DNA of 64,000 nt from Ceratorhiza oryzae-sativae (taxonomy: Eukaryota; Basidiomycota; Agaricomycetes; Cantharellales; Ceratobasidiaceae), in assembly GCA_030998015.1 (NCBI GenBank), contig JARWMV010000237.1, positions 310,001-374,000 on the forward strand. The letters are read 5' to 3'. The notes beneath the pieces were generated by a model. The model had not been told where the DNA came from. It saw only the letters and a program-made list of their open reading frames with translations, and did no database searches. Made by a program: the position numbers and the translations under genes. Positions 33,639 to 44,001 of this stretch are shown one piece after another (the stretch's first letter is position 1; every line of letters starts with the position of its first letter).

Positions 33639-36600
33639 CCCACCCCACCAACAACACCGTCCTCGGCGTCCTGGGGACTTTGCTCGACCGTCTCGAAGGC
33701 CACTTCACTGACTACCTCCACGACAAAGACCTCAACCCCACAGCCAAGGTCTTCGAAAACAATTTCCAACTCCTTGAGGATTATCGCCTCATGGTCACCC
33801 GCCACGTGGAGGCGCTGCTCGACACAGCCATCGAGGCCTCCAACCGGGGCTGCGGCCTATTCGACAAAGACTACAAGGTTAACGAGACAAAGGTAAAGCG
33901 GGTTGGCACCCCAGCCACCCTGCAACTTGTTTATGACACTATGCTCGACATGAACGAACGCTTATCCAACCTCAAGATGAGAGTTCCCATTCCAGGTGTC
34001 ACCCGAGAGCCTGGGACCCTCGACGCCAACTGGAACCCAACGCCCACTATGCCTGCAGACAGGCCCATGATCATCTCTCAGCCAAGCCCCGAAGACCTCG
34101 AGGACCTCGAAGCTATGATGGAGGACGGCAATGAATTCTTTGGAACGAGCACCTCTATCCACACTCCCAAGCCGGATGAACAGCCCAAGAAACAAGCAAC
34201 CATGCCCGAAACACTGAGCGAGCCACCAGTACCTGCCACCCTATCTAAAAACCAGATGAAACACGCCAAAAGACTAGCCAACGCTACTAAGGCCGCTGTA
34301 GTCAAAGCCCTGGCGGCTGAGGCAAAAGCACCCGAACCAAACTGTGTGCCGGCTACGCCAAAGGCTGTCGCTGACGGCCCGAGTGCGAAGCTAGCAGGTG
34401 CAGGCAAGGGCAAGGCCAAAGTCTCGTTCGCGGAAGCTGCATCGGCGGCCAAAAATATACCCCAACCTGTGGCCGCTCCCAAGGTGGCACCAACACTCAA
34501 GATCGAGGAGAACGACCAGTTCGTTTTCTTCGTACAAGACAAAGGGCCCTTCCGCAAGCTCGGCTCCTTCATCATGTACAAGAACATCAGGATTATATGC
34601 GAGACAAAGGCTCCCAGCCTGAGGATCGTTGGTGCCAAATTCAATGTCAAAGGCAATCTCATACTTCAATTCAAACCCAGCTCACGTATTGAAGAGTTCA
34701 GAAAGGTTGAAAGCAAGATAGCCGATGCCTGCAGCCTCCCCAAAGGCTCCACAGCCAATAAGGACTGTCCGTGGGGTAAAGTCATCATCCGCCGGGTACC
34801 CACTGGACTAGGCGACAGCGGCATCCACCGATTCAACGAAGTCGAACTCCTCAACGAACTCAAATGCAACAACCCAATCATGGAGCTCATCACTGTCACT
34901 CGCAATCCTCGGTGGATCACCAAAGCTGAGAACATGGTGGGAGCATACTCCTCCGTCACCTTTGCTTTCGAGCTTGAGGACGATATTCAAACCCAAGATG
35001 TCTGTGCTAACATCACTCACATGTTTGGCAGTAAAGTGACAGTCGAGGAATGGAAAGAGAAGCCCCTACTCCAAGGGTGCACGAACTGCCAACACCTCGA
35101 CCACAACACACGTGTCTGCAGAGAACGTGTCCGATGCGGTGATTGCGGACTCAACCACAAGACCAAAAACCACCGTTATCGCTGCCAACAATGCAAGAAT
35201 GACAAAACCGATCCTAAGGCGAAATGCCCTCACCCGTACAAGTGCGCCAACTGTGAGGGGCCGCACCAGGCGCTCTCCCATGAGTGTCCAGCCCGCAAAC
35301 GTTTCCGCATCCCAATTTCCAAGATGATCACCCCCAATGCGATCCCCGATCCAGCACCCGCCACTGTGCCTGCCGCCGAGACTTCGGGCCCTCCGGCTAC
35401 TGCAACCACCCCACAAGAGACTAGTGATGAGACTGAAATGGAGATCGAGCCTGCTCTCTCTGATGAAGTCGTCCCGACATCTCAGGTCACCATCGAACAG
35501 GGGATTGAATGAACGACGATGGCATAGTACAAGGCAAACATGCTCGAGTTTTACAACTCAATGTTGCCAAATCGAACGCCCGCACACACGCCATCCTAAA
35601 CAGCGACACTTATGACGAGTATTCTATTTTGCTTATTCAGGACCCCTGGTGGGGCCGTATTGGGGATGATCACATGTCCTCGTCTATTATTTATGGCACT
35701 GTTAACAGCAGCAAATGGTGGTGTGTCCATTGCAGCACGCCGCACCTTGCGGTTGGCCCCTCTGTTGTCACATACGTGCGCAAGGGTTTGAGATGGCTGG
35801 ACTACTCCTTCTCACCACAGTACCCCCCCTCTATGCACCTGCTCGCTATTGACTTCTTTATCTATGGTTCACATTGCACTGTTACTAACCTCTACTTCCA
35901 TGGCTCCACGGCCAAGGAAGGACTCACCACCCTTTTAGAGACCCCACCTGACTTGGAGAACCTGTGCATATATGCTGGGGACCTCAACCTCCATCACGAG
36001 CTCTGGTCCCTGGAAGATGGGGTCCCAGGCTCCACCTCAGGACCGGCGAGTGATCTGGCAGAATGGATCCTTACTAACGACATTTCTATCCTAAACAGGA
36101 CAAACGTGCCGAATCGGCGAGGGCATGGTGGCCAGCGCGACTCCGTTATCAACCTCACCCTCACTAACAGACCTGCTTATGACACTGACCTGGTCATCGA
36201 CTGGGATAGCGTTCAGGCACTCAGTGTTGGGTCGGACCATAATGCGATCACCTGGACCATCAACATTCAAGAAGCCCCCGAGTTCACCCCCCAACCCAAA
36301 CTCTACCAATACCAGATTGTGGACGACAAGGAGAACTTTGAGAGGTGGGTTGATGCGTTCACCCAGGCTCTCGAAGCCACACCTCCTCCGGAGTCCTACC
36401 TGTCGGGCAACAATTGCCAAAACGGGGCCCTCAGCATCATGGGGGCCATGAAGACTGCCATCAAGAAGTCCATGCCGAAGTCGCGAGTAGGCAATAGGGC
36501 TAGGCGAGCACCCTGGTGGAATGACGACTGCACCTCTGCGGTCCGACTACTGGTTGAATACTGCAAATGCGGGGACGACCCTGAGGAACGCGTGAAACTC

Positions 36601-37021
36601 CAAGGGGAGGTCCGGAGGTCGATCCGAGCTGCACGACATCAGCACGCGGACCGCTGCGTTGCCATAATGTGCTCGGACGCCAGCGTTTTTCGCATGTGTC
36701 AGTGGACCAACGGTAAACGTATCACCAAGACTCCCCCTATCCGCACTGAGACAGGCTTCGCCAACACCACTAACGCCCAAGCTACTGCTTTTCAGAAGAC
36801 CTTTTTCCCAACGGTACCTCCTGAGGTTGACATGTCGTGCATTGATTGCATCCCTCCACAGGAAACTCGTGCTCACCACCCAATCACAAGGGAGGAGATC
36901 CATGAGGCACTATCATGGTCATCGAACACCTCCGCCCCTGGAGCCTTCAGCTCGAACTACCAAGTTCTCAAATGGGCGTTTGAGCTGGTACCCGAGGCGT
37001 TCATCAAACTCTATAACAGCT

Positions 37022-37029
37022 GCCTAGAC
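37022..37029. repeat. 8-bp target-site duplication of the hAT element, left
   Basis: GCCTAGAC, repeated at 38473-38480 on the other side. Confidence 0.9.
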
Positions 37030-38472
37030 TAGAGATGTCATGCCAGACTCCGTCTGCCAGAATCAGCCAGAATTCTGGTGCTTATTCTGGCATATTTCCG
37101 GCATGCAGGAGACGGAGACGGAGCCTGAATCAGCTCAGGGGTGCCGGAATTTTGCCAGACTCCGAGGAATTCCGGCGCCTGCAGGAATGCCGGAGTTCCT
37201 GCTCTGGCAGCTGCGAAGCATTTTTTGAAACCCATCGCAGACACTCTTAGTATACACCATTAAATGCAGAAAAATCACAGCGTCCCAACGATATATTACA
37301 CATAGGGTCACAAAATTGTATAGGCCACATCGCTGGCTAAACAAGTTCAGAGAATAATCAGGGGTAAGCGCACTTACAGCCCCTGTTTAGGACTTTACCA
37401 ATCTCAGTCGTAATGAGTATCAATCGATGCGTCTCAGTGAGGGGAATCCAATGGTACCATTCATCGGGCATTTGGAACATTCTACGAGAAGAAATCAGCG
37501 AAATAGGGGGGCTCAGCCCCTGAGGAGTGCCACAGGCACTAGCAATTCTAGCGGTGCAAATATCGCTCCCCTGTGTTCAATCGATGCGATACATCTATTA
37601 CATGCTATATACAAAAAATCAGCTCTTTTGAAGCATTATTAACTGACAAAACAGGGGGTAGAACACTTGCAGGGACATAAATTGCTTACCAGAGGCGGTA
37701 CCGGAGCAACTAGGCTGTTTGAGCGAATTCTGATGAGACAGATCGACTCCTCGACCTTGAAAACCATACTAGAGGTCCCCTGGTGCATCTCAAATGTGCT
37801 GGAGCAAGTGTTCTATCATCACTGACCATGTTTCAGCTGTTGGTATGCAGCACATGGGTGCACCATGCTTGGTTCACCTTGTTCCAACCCCCCTGCCAGA
37901 AACATGAAGAACTTTCTGGGGGTTTTCAGTGCCCAGAAACTCAATCGCACCATTATTGAAGCCTGAATATGCTTGGATACATGTGCATTTGGAGGTACAC
38001 ATGTTTGGGATTATTTTCTGAGTATGTATTGCGCCGCGCAAGACGCTACAGAATTTTCTAGCCTATACTTTTTGATATGAATCGCATGTCTGGAATTTTG
38101 CGCATTTAATGAGCTACTGAGCAATAAGTTGTGGTGACTTTGAAAAATGTCAGGTTTTGATTCCCCCTGTCTGAGATGTAAAGGATGTCGCATTATACGC
38201 ACGCGGGGATATTATAATTGGTGTTATATATCGTTCGAAAGCGCTCGTCAGCGCGCACATTTTGAGCTACAAAGTATCACGATCGGAGCACTTTTAGGGA
38301 TCATCATATGCAGGAACTCCTTCACTCCGGCAGTTCCTGCAACCCTGACGGAATTCCGTACGGAATCTGGCTTCCGGCAGACGGAGACGGAGCTGGAGCA
38401 GGAATTGAAAAAAACCGCCAGAAACTGTATGCAGGAGACGGATTCCTGCATATTTCTGGCGCAACATCTCTA
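37030..38472. mobile_element. Non-autonomous hAT-type DNA transposon (1443 bp)
   Basis: Begins TAGAGATGTCATGCCAG and ends CTGGCGCAACATCTCTA: imperfect inverted ends of 17 bp (13 of 17 match). Flanked by the 8-bp duplication GCCTAGAC, the length typical of hAT transposases. Short palindromes cluster near both ends, for example CAGGAA...TTCCTG near 37181-37202 and GCAGGAACT...AGTTCCTGC near 38309-38341. GGAGACGGAGACGGAG occurs near the left end and GACGGAGACGGAG near the right. No transposase coding is present. Confidence 0.88.
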
Positions 38473-38480
38473 GCCTAGAC
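38473..38480. repeat. 8-bp target-site duplication of the hAT element, right
   Basis: GCCTAGAC, pair of 37022-37029. The LINE ORF2 frame resumes at 38481. Confidence 0.9.
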
Positions 38481-41106
38481 CTAGGCGTACAACCTGCTTG
38501 CTTGCGTAACACTGTGGTTACCGTCATCCCCAAACCCCGGAAAATCGACATGTCCAATCCCAATTCGTATCGTCCCATCTCTCTGCTAGAAACTCTCAGT
38601 AAATGCCTGGAAAAAATCATCACTACTAGAATTCTGTTCGAAGTCGGCAAATTTACCCTTGTCCCCTTCTCTCAGTTCGGTGGTTGCGATTGCTCTTCTT
38701 GTACTGATGCTGGTCTCGCTATGGTTCACGACATACAAAGCTATTGGAAAAATCAACAAAAAGTCTCCCTCCTCACTCTCGATATCAAAGGCTATTTCAA
38801 TAATGTCAATCATTCTCTTTTACTTCACATTCTCTCTAGACTTGGTTTTTCTGTGAATATCTGTAATTGGCTGCGCTCCTATTTCTCTGATCGTACTGTG
38901 CAATTTCGTATTGACTCTGTTCTCTGTGACTCTCTGTCTATCGCCCCTATTGGGATTCCGCAGGGCTCCCTGCTCTCGCCAATCCTCAGCTCTATCTACT
39001 CCCTACCCCTTCTGCTCACTATGGCAGCCGAACTGAATGTGGACATCAAGGGCTACGTTGACGACTTCACTATCCTTGCCCACTCGCACTCCATCAACAC
39101 AAACGTTGAGATCATTCAGGAAGCCGTCGGCACTGCCTCGTCCATACTGCGGAAACTGGGTTTGTCATTCGAGCTGGAGAAGTGCGATCTCATCCACTTC
39201 GCTTCTCAAAAGAAGGACACCGCCACCAACCCCGGCATCGACCTTGCCCCCCCAGGGTCCCCTACCCAATGGGTCCATGCTAAAGTGTGCATTCGCTGGC
39301 TGGGCTTTTGGCTCGACCGCCGCCTCCAATGGAAAGAACATGTCAGGAAAATGGCCACCAAGGCAATGTCAGCCATCGCCGGCCTGCGCATCACAGCCAA
39401 CTCCATCCGCGGCATCCGAGTCAAACACACTCGCCTACTATACCGAGCTTGCGTCATCCCCATTCTAACGTACGGCTCTATCATATGGTACACAGGCGTC
39501 AAGCAAAAAGCCCTCATCGAACCCCTCACACGTGCCCAGAACTCAGGACTTCGGTGGCTACTCGGGGCCTTCCGAACCTCACCGGTCTCGGCTATGGAAC
39601 ATGTGGCCTCCATTCCCCCCATGGCCATCACGCTCCACCACCTCTCCGAGAACGCCGCCGTTCGCCTTCGCCGCCTCCCCGCCCACTCCGAGGTTGCCAA
39701 ACGTGTGCCCGCCAACTGGGATACCCACTGCCCAGACACTCCTCAGCTGCCCCCTGCCAAAACCACCATCATACACCACCTGGCAGGAATGTCCCACCCA
39801 GACGCCGAATTCACCATACCCTACCTGGTACCCCCATGGGAGCTGCCTCACCCATGGTCCTCTTGCCTTTGCACCCTCTTCCCCATCCACAGCTCATCGG
39901 AGGAGGAACGCAAAATTTTCCTCATGGCAGCTAAGGACCACATCAGCACAGCCCAATCGGACAGGTCTATCCTGGCTTTCAGTGATGGGTCTAGACGGAT
40001 CCTTCATAACGTTTGATGGGTTGGCTGCGGCTTCACCATCTCCAGGTTTCGAGAAGAGGTCGCTACGGGCCTGCTAAGTCTTGGACGTCACTCCGACGTC
40101 TATGATGCGGAAATGATGGCTCTGGCTATTGCTGCCAAGCGAGCGTCGGTTCTAGTGAATAACCCATCCCACAACACACCAGTCTGACACGTGCTCTTCT
40201 CATCAGACAACCTTGCAGCAGTCCAGACCATCACCAGCCTCTCCCCGCACACAGCCCAAGCCGCCTCCATCATTTTCTGCAACGCTATTGATGACCTCCT
40301 GAGGACCCACCCAGACCTCATCATCACAGTCCAATGGGTCAAAGGTCACGCGAAAATTGCAGGCAACGAGCGAGCAGACACTCTAGCGCTCAAAGCAACT
40401 TCCCTAACGCCCACCCCACTGTTTAGCCGCACCATAGCTTGGGCTAAGGCCAGGGCCAAATCTAGAGCCATCTCACGCTGGGGACATAGGTGGAAGTCCG
40501 AACCCCACTCGGATCACGTTCGGATCTCTCTCAACCGCACCCCAACTTGGAAACTCCACAAATTCCACACCGGGTATACGGGAGATAGGGCCGTACACTG
40601 CCGCCTCATCCAGATCATTCTCGGACACGGTTTCTTTGGCGACTACTACAACCGTTTCAACCTCACGTCACCGCCGCCGGGGGGCAATATGGCGGAATGT
40701 CAATGCGATTTTCAGACCAGGCAAACAATCTCGCACATGCTCAGGGAGTGCACGCTGTGGGACACGCGCCGTCACATCCTACGCAAGGCCTCCAAGCCTC
40801 TGCTTCTTTCTGACCTGTTCGGCACCATTGCGGGCCTTCGGGTTATGGCCATTTTCTTGAAACTCACTTCTGCTTTCCGTAAAGTTAATTATACCGACTC
40901 GGTTACTATTTAGTTCATCGTGTCCGCCTTGCCTTCGGGCCCTACTTCTTGCTCCCCCCTGTACACGCCCCTGTTACTTCTCCTGCCTCGCTGATGTCCC
41001 CCGCCCTTAGGGCTGCTTCTTCCTGCTTCCCGGACTGTGTCCCGAGCGGTTTGACCGATGTGTTCATGTAGCTCGTTAAAATTGAATGCAAAAAAAAAAA
41101 AAAAAA

Positions 41107-41119
41107 AGGAGTCACGTGG
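41107..41119. repeat. Target-site duplication 2, right copy
   Basis: AGGAGTCACGTGG right after the LINE poly(A); pair of 32705-32717. The rest of duplication 1 (TGTGCTCTTTT) follows to 41130. Confidence 0.75.
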
Positions 41120-41130
41120 TGTGCTCTTTT
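41110..41130. repeat. Target-site duplication 1, right copy
   Basis: Starts AGTCACGTGGTGTGC, ends CTCTTTT; identical to 32388-32408. Confidence 0.85.
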
Positions 41131-41315
41131 GCTCGCACCTCTCGATTCATTTTAGCGACGCACAGCGAGTCTCCTATGTGGATTGTACCTTTCTTTAGAT
41201 GTGCAAAAGAGACAATACTATGAGTCACACCGATATCGATCGCGATTAAGATTTTGGTGATGTTACGTTCCCATGTACCATAGAGTAGTTCATACATTGG
41301 GTCGCCGGGCTCCAT
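41110..41315 (-). pseudogene. HSP70-12-like ATPase gene, 5' portion
   Basis: Start codon and first exon of the gene whose remainder lies at 29672-32408. The protein begins MEPGDPMYELLYGTWERN and continues ITKILIAIDIGVTHSIVSFA, the phosphate-1 region of HSP70-type ATPases. A likely 51-bp intron starts with GTACAA after AHLKKG. The next exon begins near 41140 and reads GASKRAHHVT up to the duplication site. Directly across the retroelement block the same frame goes on with TWWPGQDAEGQ. A divergent promoter of about 205 bp is shared with the uL6m gene. Confidence 0.82.
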
Positions 41316-41520
41316 GTCTACGAGCGTTAGGGTTTGTTATGGGTATTGCTCGGGGAACGGATATAGTTTTATGACCTAGCAGATTGATTGATACCAGTTT
41401 GCGTAGAGTCGATAGCCCGAACCTCTCTGAGAATGTCGGGTACCGGGTTGTGGCGACCACCCATCAGACTTGCTGACATAACAATCCCATTCTTGCTCTT
41501 GCCCAAAACCGAGCCAAAGC

Positions 41521-42327
41521 ATGCTCCGCCTCGCACACCCGCGTCTCGCTCGGCAAATACCAGCTCTCTCCCGGGGCTCCCACATCGGCGCAGCGCCTAT
41601 CCCCATCCCGCCCGATCTCAACGTCGCATTTGCCTCGCCAGACGTCCTGTCGATATCGGGACCTCGAGGATCGACATCGGTCCCGCTACCGCCGTTTGTC
41701 TCTCTCTCGCTCGCTCCCTACGTCCCGTCCAAGTCCAGCCCGTACATCACCTCGTCGTCTGGCCTCTGCACGCCCAACCCCGCCCCGACATCCACACCCA
41801 CCCACGCACTCGAGCTCGCCGTACGCGAGCCAGACGACAAAATCCAACGAGCGACATGGGGTCTCACGAGAGCGCTGATCGCCAACGCCGTCACCGGGAT
41901 CTCGAGGGGGTTCAACGTCGAGTTGAACTTGGTCGGAGTCGGTTATCGTGCGGTTCTGGAGCCGGACCCGGCCAGGCAGGGAGGAGAGAGGATCGGGCTC
42001 AAGGTGGGTATGATTTTTCTTTGATGAAGAGGTTTGTGGAATGATTTTTTTTTGATTAGTTGGGGTTTGCGCATTGGATTTATGTCCCTGTCCCGCCCGA
42101 GATTACTGCCAAGGTCCCGCTGCCGACTCGCATTGTGTTGAGTGGGAACGACAAGCACCAGCTTGGACAATTTGCGGCGAACATACGGGCATGGAGAAGA
42201 CCGGAACCGTACAAAGGCAAGGTTAGCGAGGCGATCGTAACACTTATGACAGACAGGACTAATATGAACCCAGGGTATTTTTGTTGGCGGAGAGACTATC
42301 AAACTCAAAGATGTGAAGAAAAAGTAG
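41521..42327 (+). CDS. mrpl6: Mitochondrial large-subunit ribosomal protein uL6
   Basis: Structural protein of the mitochondrial 54S ribosomal subunit. Exons 41521-42003, 42060-42221 and 42274-42327 with introns of 56 and 52 bp; 232 residues. Family features: start MLRLAHPRLARQ as a likely mitochondrial presequence, SISGPRGS beta strand, RATWGLTRALIANAVTGISRGF (the RNA-binding turn), LVGVGYRA, LGFAHWIYVPVPPEI, VLSGNDKHQLGQFAANIRAWR, and the very conserved C-terminal pattern PEPYKGKGI followed by KLKDVKKK. Head-to-head with the disrupted HSP70-like gene. Confidence 0.95.
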
Positions 42328-42484
42328 ACCACTACTTCGTTGTTGATATAATATATGCAACTTGATCCCTGCATGCACGCGTTGCACCGTTGAGTACACT
42401 TGTCCAGTCCCAAAGGGTCAACAATCGTCAATCAGCAATGATGGACAAATTTTGATATTGCTACAACCAGATACATCCAACCGT

Positions 42485-44001
42485 TTAGCACAAGACCCGA
42501 CTCAGTTTTTGTACCTCGTTCAACAGGATATCTCCGGTCCTAACCACCGTCTCGTACTGTGCATTCTTTGTGCTCGGTCTCGTCGTCTCGACTACACCGC
42601 GCACAGCGTCGATTGTGCAATTGAGACGATTCGAAGCGATGAATCGGGATAGATCGCTTTGGTCGTATAATCAATGCATATCCTCGGAAGAATGAAAAAA
42701 GTGGACATACCGATCGATGAATTCTACGCTGACACCAAACGCACCCGCCATGCTATCCAGCGTTAGAGATCGGTACGACTCGAGAAGCTGGGAATAAGCC
42801 AAGATGCGCATCTCGCGGACGTAGAATCGGGCGTGGGGGTTCAATAGTCGAGAGGGAAGGAGATGCGTTTGCTCGAGGCTTGCTACAACCGAAATATAAG
42901 TCCAAGCTGGAAAAGAAACCGGAGCAAAACATACCCAGCGCCTGGAAGAATTTGGCGTATTGGCAGTCGTAAAGCGAAGATGTGTAGTCCGCGAGATCTT
43001 TGATCTCGGGCATTACTTGGTTGACTTCTGGGGAGGAAAGGATCTGTTCCAGAGCTTCGATTAACCACGGACTAAGTGAGGCAGGTTGGCAAATCGTACC
43101 CGCTTCTTCAGCTCGGGCCTGGTAAGCACAAGGGTGCCGCATACAACGACGTAGACGACAAACTGATTGTAGTCGACAAGTTCGGATGCGGTAAAAGTGC
43201 TAACGACGGCGCATGAGATGAGTTCATATAGCCGGGTGATTCCCAGACTTGCCTGAGCGAATCCAACAATAACTCGGACGCCCGTTTGAATTGACGTATC
43301 GAGAGCAAGTGGATGCCTCGGTAGACCTTGAGCCTGTTCCGACGGTCCCAGTCTCCGCCTTGGTCGACCAAGCTGGGAGAAGCATAATTAGATTCGAGAT
43401 GACATCCCGAATACACACAACGCACCTCTCGGCTTTGGTAATATTCTGGTTGACCAGTTCGCGATCACCAAAGAACATACCAATGCGAACCAGGGTCAAG
43501 GCAATGTCGATTCGAGCTCCAAGACCAGGAGTCTTCTCCAACGCGAGTTTCTGGGCCTCGACAGCTCGATCCTGCGACCATGAGCCGTTATCACGCAGCA
43601 CCACAAGCCGCAGCGTACCTTTTCGCCTATCCTCGTGAGATAGCTCGCCCTGGCCCGCAACGCATCGCTAATCTCCGTCTCGCCCTCGGTCTCCTCTGCT
43701 TCCTTGAGCCGCGCATCGAGCTTCTCGAGTTCCTCCTTGTTACGCGCCTCCATCGCAGTCAGAGCAGCCTCGTCGACTAGCCCGTCTATAGCCAGCAGCC
43801 GCGCATACGGCGCCATCTCGTCTGCTTGGATCCCCGCAGCGAGCGCAGTCCGAGCGTCGGCATGGAGGTGTCCGAGTTTCGGGTTGGACAGGATAAAGTG
43901 CTGTTGGGCAAGCGTCTGGTTCGGGTACGGCAATACTTCTTCGTCGGACCTGCTGTTCCGGTTAGTCTGTCGCTCTCGACGTTAGGCGGGCACACTTGCA
44001 T
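42485..44001 (-). CDS. RPN7: 26S proteasome regulatory subunit Rpn7 (PSMD6)
   Basis: Non-ATPase lid subunit of the 19S proteasome cap. In gene order: a very short first exon (ATG at 44001), then [54 protein letters not shown] (TPR-like helices), [20 protein letters not shown] and [14 protein letters not shown]. The PCI domain follows, with [34 protein letters not shown] and [20 protein letters not shown]. Next come [33 protein letters not shown] and the C-terminal helix [14 protein letters not shown], with stop at 42485-42487. About eight short introns. The initiator exon is inferred from frame and a GTGCCC donor. Confidence 0.94.

Larger units (their letters stand above)
33258..33643. repeat. 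5-bp target-site duplications around the solo LTR
   Basis: CCCAC at 33258-33262 and again at 33639-33643. Confidence 0.85.
32720..35512 (+). pseudogene. LINE ORF1 (Gag-like, zinc knuckles), interrupted by solo LTR
   Basis: RNA-binding Gag-like protein of the LINE. Parts 32720-33262 and 33644-35512 join to 804 codons in one frame once the LTR and one 5-bp duplication are left out. The first third is Ser/Thr-rich with a basic patch (TRKRTRELRE). A long helical part follows (33680-34000), then an Ala/Lys/Pro linker (34150-34480). An RNA-binding-like domain (34500-35050) comes next. Cysteine knuckles follow: CTNCQHLDHNTRVC, CGDCGLNHKTKNHRYRC, CANCEGPHQALSHEC (35085-35290). ORF1 ends TGA at 35510-35512, overlapping the ORF2 start codon. 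The upstream ATG is chosen because the matching duplication ends just before it. Confidence 0.8.
35509..40913 (+). pseudogene. LINE ORF2: endonuclease, reverse transcriptase, RNase H; interrupted by hAT element
   Basis: Polyprotein of the LINE; parts 35509-37029 and 38481-40913 (1318 codons). N-terminal APE-type endonuclease: LQLNVAKSNA, LLIQDPW, YAGDLNLHHELW, GSDHNAITW (35540-36260). Reverse transcriptase after the hAT insert: VIPKPRK and SYRPISLLE (38530-38590), LDIKGYFNNVNH, GIPQGSLLSPILS, and the catalytic YVDD in KGYVDDFTILAH (39050). RNase H: FSDGS (39980), DAEMMALAIA (40105), SSDNLAAVQ (40205), WVKGHAKIAGNERAD (40340). C-terminal Cys/His segment CQCDFQTRQTISHMLREC (40690-40750). Two TGA codons (40014-40016, 40185-40187) lie inside the RNase H domain, so this copy cannot make full ORF2 protein even without the insert. 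Confidence 0.9.
32718..41107 (+). mobile_element. Tad-like non-LTR retrotransposon (LINE), nearly full length, with two nested inserts
   Basis: Two-ORF LINE: ORF1 with cysteine-rich knuckles, ORF2 with endonuclease, reverse transcriptase and RNase H, a 3' UTR of about 175 bp, and A18 at the end (41090-41107). Domain order and a knuckle-bearing ORF1 fit the fungal Tad1 clade. It interrupts an exon of the HSP70-like gene. It carries a solo LTR (33263-33638) in ORF1 and a hAT-type element (37030-38472) in ORF2. Without them the element is about 6.56 kb. The sequence before the ORF1 ATG is only 2 bp, so the 5' end may be slightly truncated. Confidence 0.88.

Noticed and set aside
34078..34662. 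Antisense ORFs in LINE ORF1 and ORF2
   Set aside because: Plus-strand frames carry all the domain motifs; antisense frames have none.
32409..41107. Interpretation as one large element with terminal inverted repeats (Polinton or Crypton-like)
   Set aside because: Arms are poly(A)-tailed LINE 3' ends and the junction duplications show two separate target-primed insertions.
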